Source: Whitmania pigra (taxonomy: Eukaryota; Annelida; Clitellata; Hirudinida; Haemopidae). Taken from it: 64,000 nucleotides of DNA. The notes under the pieces are model-generated. The model searched no databases. It was given only the letters and a program-made list of their open reading frames with translations, and was not told the origin of the DNA. This document shows positions 19,508-29,830 of this stretch, piece by piece (within the stretch, counting starts at the first letter, position 1; every line of letters begins with the position of its first letter). The position numbers and the translations under genes were made by a program. The stretch is taken from positions 2,896,001 through 2,960,000 of the forward strand of contig JAJTWR010000308.1 in NCBI GenBank assembly GCA_021613335.1, given 5' to 3'.

Positions 19508-21386
19508 CTATAACTCTCCAGGATCATGTTTGTCCTTAGGTTCATCCTGAAAACAAAATGAATAAAATACTTAAAAACACATCACATACCAAAACAAAAC
19601 ACTTTAAGTGCACTAGTAACTCTATGCCCTCATATAAATAAACTGCAAGCACATTATTTTAAATAATTAAGAATACCGAGGATTCCTCTTCTTCTTCCTT
19701 CCTCTCATCTTCGTCATCGTCTTCGTCTTCTTCATCCTCATCGGGCTTAGATTTTTCTTCGGCTTAATTGTAAGAAGGTAAGGTCAGAATCATTAAAATA
19801 ATATTCACTCAACTAAATCTACCTTCTTGTTTTTTGGCTTCTTCTTCTCTCAACTTGGCCTCCTCTTCATCAGCCTTATCTTTCATTTGCTGTTCCCCAA
19901 CCTTTGTGACACCCCATGTCTCTTCACCAACTCTCTCAGCATAAGCCTCGTCATCAGTGATCAAAATGTTGTCAAAGATTGTTCCAGACTTAACCTGAAA
20001 TGGACTTACATAAGTAACAGAGTAGAAATGTGGCAACAATGATGGAAACTTGCCTGCCACAAATCAAAGCCGATCGCTCCAATGTCTGTGTATTTGTAAA
20101 GCTCATTATCTGGTACATAAGAAGGGTTGGGGATTTCAGGATGAACCCACTTTCCTTTGTATGAGGGATTAGGTATCTGTTTTGGCTTCCATTCACCCTA
20201 AAAATAATTGTTACTTCAAACCACAAAATAATAAATAACAGTTGGCAAATATAAAACTCACTTTATATTCAGGATTGTCTACCATTGGTGGTTCCCACTC
20301 TCCGTCCATCTCATCATCCCAATCCTCAGGTTTTGTTGCAGTGGAATCTGGGATGTGCTCAGGCTTGTCCCAATCTTCAGGCTTCTTGTCACTGGGATCG
20401 TCAATGTTTTCTCTTTCGTCCCAGTCTTCAGGTTTCTTAGCCTCAGGATCCTTCAAAAATTAATAAAATCTAAATGCCATCCACAACAACTCTTTATAAA
20501 GTTGTATACCTTGATAGTTTTGGGTGCCAAGAAATCCCAATCATCCTCCAATGTTCCACTCTCCTCCTTTTTGTTATCGATCTTAACTTCATAAGTATTA
20601 TCAGGTCGGACAATCAGTGTATACAGATGAGTAAGAACATCATCCTGCAGCATTTTACTTACAATTTTAAATCACATTCAAAATTACTTACTAAAAATTT
20701 TAAGTTTTTTTTTAATATCTCGTACCAGACTAAGTTAGACTGAAATATCAAACCTTGCAACGAATTTCTTTCTTTGTCAATAGGTTATTTCCTTTGTAGT
20801 TGAAGATGACATGAACCTTCTTGGTGCTGTACCCACATATGTCAGGACCAAACATGATATAGTAAGGTGAGTCACCATGCATCTGTTTTTGATCCAAGTC
20901 ACTTGGAAATATTTTGACATATCCTCCACCACAATCAATTTCTTGTTCATGCTTCACAGTGAACTGGATCACCAATGTCTTGCCCTCATTAGTAAAAGGC
21001 TTATCAAACTTTGCAGAAATGCCATAAAATTTGGCATCTTGGGTGGTTTTCAAGCCTATGTTAAATTCCAATACACTTAGCATCAGAAACAAGCAATGCT
21101 AAGCCTCCAGAAAATGTTCACCAACCTTTATCACGTTCGAGGTCGTTGTAAAACTTTCCAGTTTTTACTTCAAAAAGGCCTTGATCTGAACCTTTGGCAG
21201 TCGAATCTACCCAACGGCTCCTCCATCCATCTAAAAAATTGACAATGTCCTTATGTACGCTCTCAAACAACTATGGCAATTACAAAAAAACTAACCGTCA
21301 AATTCCTCCTTAAAATAAACATTTGGATCCGAACAAGCCAAGGCAAAAACCGCTGCAAAAAGCGCTGCAAATGCAACCTTCCCCAT
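19508..21386 (-). CDS. CALR: Calreticulin
   Basis: ER-lumenal lectin chaperone and calcium store protein. Nine exons on the minus strand: 21296-21386, 21126-21230, 20754-21055, 20510-20644, 20262-20450, 20054-20197, 19823-19994, 19677-19762 and 19508-19546. All phases join to give 420 aa. Residues 1-18 are a signal peptide ([18 protein letters not shown]). The N-domain has [15 protein letters not shown] and MFGPDICG, the pair of cysteines expected to form the disulfide. The P-domain has three KPEDWD repeats followed by GEWEPP, GEWKPK and PEIPNPSY units. The acidic tail is rich in E and D. Exon 6 ends in a GC donor (CAG|GCAAGT). The last residues are HDPGEL instead of the usual HDEL or KDEL. 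Confidence 0.98.
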
Positions 21387-21492
21387 GTCAAACTATAGAA
21401 CTTGATCCAAAACCGACGCAGCGACAAGCGAGAGAACCGAGACTGTACACAAACTGCACGTTCGCTACCTACTTATCTCGATCCCACCGCCA

Positions 21493-21526
21493 GATGGACG
21501 ATTTTGATTGGACTACGTTGTCCAAT
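21493..21526 (-). promoter_or_regulatory. ERSE-like boxes upstream of calreticulin
   Basis: On the minus strand CCAAT-N9-CCATC (21493-21511) differs from the ER-stress element CCAAT-N9-CCACG at the last two bases. ATTGGACAACG (21516-21526) differs from ERSE-II ATTGGNCCACG at one base. A further CCAAT box (reading ATTGG on the minus strand) lies at 21547-21551. All are 105-165 bp before the start codon. In vertebrates such boxes bind NF-Y with ATF6 or XBP1 and drive ER chaperone genes; use here is inferred. Confidence 0.5.
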
Positions 21527-21559
21527 AAGAAATTGACAATTTTCAACCAATGAAATTTA

Positions 21560-23480
21560 ACCACCTCAAAACATGAAAATTATGACAATGATAGCCTAAA
21601 AATAATCCTGCAAAATTATACTTTAATCCACTAAATTTAGTTTACCAGATGCTAAATAAAATTTTATTACAGCAAATGGCAAACTATTTACAAAATATAC
21701 AAGTGCGAAAGTTGTCTTCACTTTTTTGTAAAGTTTTTTCTGGATATTAGAAAATAAAGCGGTAAAAGTAAATAATTAGTTTAAAATATGGCAGTTGCTT
21801 GAGATATGGTTGCGCATCACTTAAAATGTGATGCTTCTATTTGATTTTCTTTGATTATTTTGTGCTTTAGTTATGTTGTTTTACAACTCGATTATCGCAA
21901 GAACTTAAATTCTAAATATTGTTTCTCTCTGCATTTTTTCTGATAATACTTATGTGATCCCCATTACGGAAAATAGCCTGCTACTTTTATGATAGTCCTT
22001 TGTCAACATCTTAGGCACTTACTTTATTCCCAGTTAAATTTCCCAACGCGTTGTACCAATACATTTGATCTCAAAAACTTTGCTCCCAAGTCTCCAAGGC
22101 CTTTATTAATTATGGATTCCATGTTGGTTTTGCTACCAATAGATTAGATCTCAAAAATTTTGCTTCCAAGTCTCAAAGGCCTTTATTAATTATTAATTCC
22201 ATGTTCCTACATTCCTCGCAGCATTAAAACATCATTCATTTGATCTTCTATTTTAGAAAAGAAATTGTGATTATTTTTGTTTACTTTTCATTTCTCTACA
22301 GGAAGATATGTATATGTTGATTTGTCTGTTATTTTATCTCAAAGTGAATGCTATGATGAGTTCAATCTAATCATTTCAAGCCTCAGAAAAACTTTAAGGC
22401 CTGTGAAAATTTTGAAAGTTTGGATATCAAATGTTTGGCTTTTTAGTTTTTTTTTTTAAACTTAAAGTTTCTGCCCATTTCTGGTGGATTATAGCAAAAC
22501 TCCGTTTATCAAACTGTTATTTTGTCATGTCAAGGCACCAATCACTCATGCTCTTACTGCTTATCTTTATTCCATAATTCCAAAATTATCTGTTGCGGCC
22601 AAACCTCAAACATCTTAATGCGTGGGTCTGCAAAACTTTTCATCGGTGTGTCACTTTTGAACATCAGATTAGCAATTAGGGTATTTGTCATCAAAAATAT
22701 GTAATATAATCAAAACTAGGGTATTAAATTACAAATAAGTGTTTAAACATTAAAGCAAAGTAAGCTTAGTTTAATGAAAGTGGGGCTTAGTATTTTGTAT
22801 TTGAGCAATTTTGTCAGTGTCTGCTCTGACGGATGCTGTGACAACCCAAAGCTATTTGATCAGATATTCACCTGTGAGCTGACTTTGGTGTCTGTTTTTT
22901 TGTAAGTTTCATTTGTTTTTTTACAGCATGTGCTGCCAAAAATTGATGTCATTTTCCTTAAATGCTGCTCCAAATTTGATGCTTTTCATAATTTTCATGC
23001 ATAATTTTTGTAGAAAGTTAGTTCTTCTCAAGTTCAATTCTGGCTGTAAATTGATCAGCTCAAGTTGACAGCAAGCGAGACTGTCCCTACATGTCATGTT
23101 AAATAGCTGAGGACATTTTTGAGAGTATTTTTAATTGATGCTACTTTAGGCTGGTTCTGGGTTAAGGCTGGATCTATCTAATTATAGCGTCGCTAGTGTT
23201 GTATCTTTACTACTATCTGCCTATATATATATTTCGTTAAGGTACGCCATATGGCATATTTTATTTTTATTTTTAGTTTGTTTTAATTTACAATATATAG
23301 GATACACATGGTTCATACTGGAACTTGAAAACCGAAATTTAGGACTTTTAAGAACCTTTTACTCCAGTTTTTAGGACCAACAATAATAACCAAAATAACT
23401 ATATTTAGATTTTAATTATTCATTTTTGTATAATTTATAAGTGTAACATTTAAGACAGTAACACGTGAAAGTTCACAATA
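21560..23480. other. Gene-poor AT-rich stretch
   Basis: No gene is supported. A plus-strand frame at 22290-22450 (GRYVYVDLSVILSQSEC...) follows a CTCTACAG acceptor-like site and could be a stray exon. A second fragment (FCHVKAPITHALTAYLYS) lies at 22525-22580. Neither is recognised. Confidence 0.4.
22068..22215 (+). repeat. ~75 bp tandem duplication
   Basis: ATCTCAAAAACTTTGCTCC..AAGTCTC.AAGGCCTTTATT is followed about 75 bp later by a near-identical copy, both ending ATTCCATGTT. Confidence 0.85.
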
Positions 23481-23500
23481 TCAAGTTATTTAAATAAAAA

Positions 23501-24210
23501 TCAATTTTTTAAGTCTTCCTCTAAAGTTGCAATTTCTGCTACTTTTGCCACGCTATCTTTCCTCAGGCTGTTTGCCTGGATCAATAGATCCATGTTCCTG
23601 GTTCTGAAACTTTCGTCCATTAATATTCGAAATTCTCCATCCAACATATCCCTGTTATGTTTTAGAGTCTTCAGCTTCTTCCTCTTCATCTGCTTTTTGT
23701 TTTGAGGTTACAGCTGCCAGTCTCTCTTTCTCATGCAAGGCAACCAAATAAAATTTATAACTTTGCTTTGATGCTTTAAAATGGTGCAGGACAGATTTAT
23801 CCATCTTAAAATTGCCTATACCTCCAACACTGAAAACATGGTCTTTAATCATCCTCAGTGCATTCAAGTTCTTCTCTTTTTGATTCTCACAAATCATACT
23901 TTTATTTATGAAGAAAACTCTTTCAACAGATGCCTGACTATGACTCAAAGGTAGCAAAACTGTTGCTAAGTCATCATCATTGATCATCATGCATAGTCGT
24001 CGCAACTGCCCACATGCTTCTTGAAGAAAATATCAAGTCTTTGCTCCCTTTTATATGCATTAAGAATCGTTCTGTTGGAATTTCCAAATTTGAAAATTCT
24101 TTCAGATATCTATTTCAGTCTGATTCTTGGATGATTGCAGCATCAACTAATGCATTTAAAACGAACCTAAATCTTCTTAAGGATACTTCCACATTCGAAG
24201 TGAAATGAAC
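23501..24210 (-). mobile_element. hAT transposase fragment (C-terminal)
   Basis: Minus frames read ALVDAAIIQESD, NRYLKEFSNLEIPTERFL, MWAVATTMHDD, then LPLSHSQASVERVF, which is the hAT dimerisation core. A coiled, charged tail follows (HEKERLAAVTSKQKADEEEE and LKHNRDMLDGEFRILMDES). At least one stop interrupts the upstream part. Confidence 0.75.
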
Positions 24211-24329
24211 ACGAATTGCTTATGCCAAGTTTATTCACTTAGAGAAATTCAGTTGAAATAATTTAATTTTCCATGAAAAAGAAAATTATAATATAATCAA
24301 GTAAATATGACTAAAATCAGAGAATGAAT

Positions 24330-24700
24330 AAAGTTATAACAATTACGATTACAGTCCCGATACTTTTCTTGATTTCCGTATGGCAAAGTCGCTGATGATG
24401 TCACTGAAGTATAATTCACGTAGTACATCTGACCCGATGCTCATTATAGCCAGATTTACGAGTCGGGCCTGCTTCATTGATGTTCGTAATCGGTTCTCAG
24501 TTAATTAAGTTTTGAGAAGGAGCGCTCGCCACTGATGTTTGATATCAACAAAATAAGGTATATCTGTAGAGATATCTCAATGTTCGGGAAAGTGTCCTGC
24601 ATACCCTTATTTATGATAAATATGTTCAGTGCTGATATATCTTCTTACTACTCATCTGTCAAAACATTGACAAATACTACAAACTGTCGCAGTTCATCAA
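24330..24700 (-). mobile_element. hAT transposase fragment, ZMYM-like lineage
   Basis: The minus strand carries SGERSFSKLN, an ERSFS dimerisation motif, followed by text with L..A..SI...V...L.FSDI. Stops break it. It is distinct from the neighbouring hAT piece. Confidence 0.65.
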
Positions 24701-24730
24701 TAAATGTAATGTACAAGTCATCTGGATAAG

Positions 24731-25439
24731 ACCTGACGAATCGGCCTGCTGAGGCCTGAAGCTTTCAGATGACTAAAAAAGCTTAATTGGCACGATATCT
24801 CTTTATGTGCTTACATACATTGGTATGTAAGAGAGAAAGAGAAACGATAAACTGATAAATAACAGGCAAGAAACTCTGTTCGGTATTTGACGGAAGGGTT
24901 GAATTGTACTTCTTCCGCTTGGCCACAACCTAGAAGGTTAAGAGGCATGCTGCGGCGTTTGTGACGAGTTTCCATCTGCATAATCTATGGAATCAGAATT
25001 CCTCGCCTTGCTTCTCATAAGTGTCGAAGGAGTTTGGGTATTATTTTTTTTAAGTTAAATTGAGTTTTTTAAATATTAAATTAAATAAAACATCCATAAA
25101 TAATTGCAAATCATTCACGAGACGTTCATAAACTAATGTCAGATTTTTGCAAAACAGTCAACACCAAATATTTTTTCACAAATTGAATAGTTAATACCTG
25201 GAATGATCTACCTAATAACATTATCTCAGCCAGCACCTATAGCCATTTAACCTCCCTCCTTAACGAATATGATTTGTCACCTTTTCTCGTTTATTACTGT
25301 TTGAACCTCTCTAACACAAGTCTGTATAACTTACATACAAAAAAGTACAACACAAGCTCCGAATGACAAGGACAATCAGGTATATGTTAAGAAACGATTG
25401 AAATCAAAGTCAAGTTGGCGAGCCATCCTATAACGTTTT
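24731..25439. other. No recognised feature
   Basis: AT-rich stretch with short stop-rich frames and no repeat that I could place. Confidence 0.5.
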
Positions 25440-26170
25440 CATGGATGCCGTAACATTGTAATTTGGTTAAAAGCTTGTTGTGCGCTACGGAGACAAATTT
25501 TAGTCTAGGTATATGTTGTTCACAGAATGTCTGGAGTGTTTCCGACCATTGTTGCATTCAAGTAGATTTGTTACGGCGGATCTGCCAATCATAAATCCGT
25601 GTTGATTCCTGTTTGTTAATTTGTGTTATGTTAGATGATACATAAGCTATTTGTTAATAATCCGCTCAATTGCACGGCAACAGGTTAATGTGATTGTGAT
25701 GGGCCTGTAGTTTCCAGGGGAGTTGGTGGGATCTGTTTTTATGTATAGGAGTGATTAATGCCGTTTTCCAGTCACAGGGCAACTTTTGATCTTTAAGGGA
25801 AATGTCAAATATATGGGCAAGCGGTAAAGCCAGAGAGGATGCACACTTTTTTAAAACAATGTTGGGTATTCCATCCAGTCCGTCGATAATGAGGAATTAA
25901 GGCCATGCAAGGTCATCCTCACATCATCTGGAGTAAATGTGACTTCATTCATTTCTGCTTGGGTGTCACAAGATGTTATGGAGTTCTCGTTATCTTCAAT
26001 TGTAAAAACTGATGAAAAGTAGAGGTTGAAGATAACACTTATTTCGGATGGATTACGAGTAAGTTCTTGATGGTAGAGCAATCTCTTTTCAGTGGGATGG
26101 CTGTATCTGTTTTGCACTACAGAGCTTTTCCAAACATGGTGGTATGCGTGATAAACATATGCGTATTTCA
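25440..26170 (-). mobile_element. Jockey/CR1-type reverse transcriptase fragment
   Basis: Minus frames carry FNLYFSSVFT, EVTFTPDDVRMTL, GIPNIVLKKCASSLALPLAH, ALITPIHK and AHNKLLTKLQCYGIHENVIG. It belongs to the same group as the element at 13679, which has GIPNIFLKMCASSLAVP and VTPIHKK. Confidence 0.8.
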
Positions 26171-26560
26171 TATTCAATGTCCAGCCTGGACCCGTACTTG
26201 GTCTTTATCGCAGTAACAGCAGAGAATGCAGTTTCGCACAAGTACGTCGTAGAAAATGGTAGCAGGAGATCGATGGCTTTGTCTGACAGCAGCGAATACT
26301 CCTGGAAACATGCTAGCTAGAACGACAACAGTGGCACTCTGCTGAACTGCAAGCGCAGTGTCCTGTCAGACGAAAATTCGGGCAATTGTTATGTTCGAGA
26401 CTATTTAAATTGGTTAGCTAGTGTTCAAAAGGATTTCGAATCCAATCAAATGCGCTGACATCGTCGTCGCCGAAATACTGATGAAAGTAATGTGGCAGCT
26501 GCTGTAGGTGGTTCAAAATAGTGCCTGCAATGACGACGTAAATGACAAAAAGTCAATATT
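26170..26560 (-). mobile_element. hAT transposase fragment, ZBED5/SCAND3-like lineage
   Basis: The minus strand reads EYSLLSDKAIDLLLPFSTTY, then LCETAFSAVTAIKTKYGSRL, the dimerisation segment of this lineage. Upstream WIRNPF-type text is frame-shifted. The piece is truncated by the Jockey-like fragment. Confidence 0.8.
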
Positions 26561-26689
26561 CGGCGTCAAAAACGAAAACTAAAACGGCATTCGGTAATTG
26601 AAATAATTAAAAAAACATTAAATATTTCTTAAATTTCAATACGTTTATTAATTTTTATTTTATAATAGCTATACTTAATTTTTTTCATA

Positions 26690-26760
26690 TTTGTCAAGTT
26701 ATGTGGAGGGCCATGGCCCCCGGCCTCCCTATATCCGCCATAGATCGTATATAAAAATAT
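26690..26760. repeat. hAT-type MITE end
   Basis: GGAGGGCCATGGCCCCCGGC followed by CTCCCTATATCCGCCATAG resembles the tip at 11034 in inverse orientation. No partner end was found. Confidence 0.45.
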
Positions 26761-26845
26761 TGGCAAAATGATTTAAAACTTAATTTTACAAAATAAAACA
26801 GATGTACTAATTTTAAAATTTGATTTATAAAATATAAAAATATAA

Positions 26846-26872
26846 GTCGTCGTCATCATCATCATCATCATC
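26846..26872 (+). repeat. (CAT)n microsatellite
   Basis: A GTC/ATC triplet run of about 27 bp. Confidence 0.85.
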
Positions 26873-26879
26873 ACCCTTT

Positions 26880-27950
26880 GCAAAAATAAAATAAAATTCT
26901 TAAAACTTATTTATGAAATAAAATAAAATTTTGCAAATTTACACTTCATTAAACACCTATTCTTTATTTATTGAAAGACTGCAAAATTAATAACATAAGA
27001 ATATGTATGTTAACATCATAAACTCACCAATATGATTGGCAAAAATCTTAAAAGCATGCAAGAAAGCATGTTGGAATATGTCGTTGTGAATTACAGAGAG
27101 GTGTTTTCTTCTATTTTACAAGGTTCATTTAAACACGTTTCCAATGCAATTTTCCGATCAATCAGCTTGTCGTGCTTGATTTAATTACTACGGTCGGAAC
27201 TAAAATTTTATCAATGACCAAATTATTAATTTTGACTCGTTTTTAGTATAGAAATGTTTTATCTATTTAAAAACTTGTTTCAATATAAATTAGTTTTTAA
27301 ATTTTGTAATTTTCAAACATTTCTTTTTGAAAATAACAAACGTAGGCATTTTAACGTTTCCTGTTCTGATATGGCGGTCTGATGGGCCATTTTAGTTTTA
27401 GGCATTTTGCCATTTTTACGTATTATGTATGTTGAATCAAGAATTACCCTCGCTAAACAGAAGAAACGATGGATTATGAACTCATTCCTGCCAAATTATG
27501 ATAGTCATAAATTCAATAAAGCTTAAAGTTATCCAGAAAAAGATTTGATGATGACATTGAAGCCAGGAAAGAAACAGGGAGCCAGTCCCACGTACTTTCA
27601 GGAACATCAACAAAAAACGCTATCACTGCGTTTCGTCTTAACTCGGATAGTGAACAAATAAACCAAATCAAACAATATAGAGTAAAAACTTCTAGGAACG
27701 TTTTTTCAAGAACGGATTTTTTGTAATACAATTTGGCGCTTAATGAGGGCTAAATTAAGAACATGTCAAACTTTAATAAAAAAAACGTGCCTGAAATGGT
27801 TCTAAAACTTGCCCATTTGCTGTTTTTTTTTTAATTTAAATTTTTTTAACAAAATTTGTAAAAAATAAGTGGATGTTTTGGATTTGTGCTAATGTTAGAT
27901 TTCATACTTTCTGTTTCGCTCTTGTTTAAGTGACTTTTGATAGGTTTTCA
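26880..27950. other. AT-rich stretch with no recognised feature
   Basis: Low-complexity A/T sequence and short frames only; no gene or repeat is supported. Confidence 0.5.
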
Positions 27951-27956
27951 ATAGAT

Positions 27957-28600
27957 TGTTATCGAAAGATCCTCAGAAGGGACAATGGCTGCCATTGGAA
28001 AAGAAAATTGAGGTAATTTATGCTTACGAAAGAATTCTTTCTCAAAGTTTAGCAATGACATCGAAGTTTCCGACATCAGACATCAAACATCATCGCAAGG
28101 AAAGAAAATATGAAAATGAAATGGGAAAATGGAGTAAAGATGACGTCATTTTAAGGAAGGCAAAGTGTTTCAATGGTTCTGTATAGCTCGCTCCAAGAAT
28201 CTACCAGGAACAGGTCCATTTCTGAAAGACAGTCAGAAGTCTTGCGAATTATTCTTGATATTGGATGTGACAATGACACAATGATGCTTGTATTAATGAA
28301 GCTGAACCCGAAAAAAGTGCTATCGAACCTCATCTTGCATCAGCAAGATCTGCAGAAAAAATAAAACTATTATCCAGAGTTTTTTTTATTAAATTGTTAT
28401 AACTGAGTATTTTCTTCTTAAATCTTGAGTACAAATGTGATAAATTGTCTTCTATTTATCAATTTGTAAGTTTACTAATTCTTATGGTTTAACACAGACA
28501 CCTTGATATAAGGCGAAATCGCTCATAGGATCACTTTTTGCTGCAATGGTAAACCTTTCCTATAGGCAGTTTTTACTACACATTAAAATCTTTGTACCTG
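27957..28600 (+). mobile_element. pogo/Tigger-type transposon fragment
   Basis: WLPLEKKIEVIYAYE begins a CENP-B-like helix-turn-helix. KVFQWFCIARSKN-like text follows across frames with stops. The downstream part (28440-28600) matches 11490-11850. It is related to the fragment at 3588. Confidence 0.75.
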
Positions 28601-28894
28601 AAAAGAAAGTTTATTTTTTTCATCAGTAACGATTCAAAACGTACCATATTGAATCAAAACGGTCCGTAACGAGTCTAAACGAGCTTTGACCGGTTCGACT
28701 CTTTTTAAAATAAGAATTTAGCGGTTAACGGTTAAAGAAACTTCTGCCCGTCCGTCAAAAGGCGGACGACGGTCTTGGACTTTAGCGAGTCAGACGGTCG
28801 GCGGTCACGCCAAAATTTTGTCCGTCCGCCGGTTTTTAGTTGTGAACTAGATGGACTTGACAATTTTAAGTTAACTAGAGTACACAACGTGAGG

Positions 28895-29330
28895 GCTGCA
28901 ACAAGTTTTGAAATATGAGGCTGTGTGTTCTTAGTTTGAACAACGATGGAAAATAATCATACAGCAAAAATGGAGCAGGTGTCGAGGTGTATGGAAAACT
29001 ATAAAATCAAACCAGCTGTCATGTGGACCGTGAAGGTGGACAAGTAAAGTAAAGTAAAAACAATAAGTCTTTCAGTAAATTTTCGTACGGTTCGTGAATG
29101 GACACGATATATATCTCTAAAATCAGAAAATTTTTCTCGCTTGACTAAAACAGCCGAGTTACTGACTAGTAGCATGACAGCTATGCCGCACCAATTATCT
29201 TAGAGTTCGTCGTGATTTTACAACTTTCCATATACCTCGACTCAGTGAACTTCCACAGCCTCCGCCATTTTTGATATTTGATTATTTTCCATCGTTATGC
29301 AACAGCCTGATATCTCAAAACTTGTTGCAG
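28895..29330. repeat. Foldback repeat with ~115 bp arms
   Basis: CTGCAACAAGTTTTGA..TAT.AGGCTGT and AACGATGGAAAATAATCA at 28895-29008 recur inverted at 29213-29330, with GTCGAGGT.TATGGAAA at the inner end. The loop is about 205 bp. Part of the loop (TTTCAGTAAATTTTCGTACG) resembles the inside of the hAT MITE at 50473-50756. Confidence 0.85.
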
Positions 29331-29565
29331 ACATGCAGTCCCATCCGTCAGGGTGTATTCTCGTCAAGTTAAAATTGTCACGATTTACTATGAACATCAG
29401 CCTATCAACTTGGCCCTTATTCTCCGGTACATGTGTCTTATTGCCTGCGTTGTCTTGATGTTGACGAGGCAAAAAAAAATTATTTTTATTTTAAACTGTT
29501 TCAATCGCTCGGCCCGGGAAGTTTTCCGAATTATGTTACTAGACTTCTGTCAAAAAAGCGTATCA

Positions 29566-29830
29566 CTGGTCTAGGTGATCTTGCTCTTCTCCGAGTTGTA
29601 ACAGAGGCATTGAAAAAAAGATTTTGCTTATGTCATTGGCTTGTATTCGACAGTGAAATCAAGAAAAATAAATCTTTTGTAGACTGTGTATATCAGAATA
29701 AGGCAATGACTGAATGAGTCGTGCAATATAATTTCAATAAATTTGCTAAAATAGAAAAATGTGCTTAAAACGATTGATGGGGTCGTGTATTTTATGGTTC
29801 GTCCCCGTGCGCAAAATATTTTAGCTACGA
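29566..29830 (+). repeat. Dispersed repeat, copy 2 of 3
   Basis: GTCTAGGTGATCTTGCTCTT, GAGGCATTGAAAAAAAG and GATTTTGCTTATGTCATT match 17275-17440 and the inverse of 50152-50475. The 3' part (TTTATGGTTCGTCCCCGTGC) is shared too. Confidence 0.8.
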
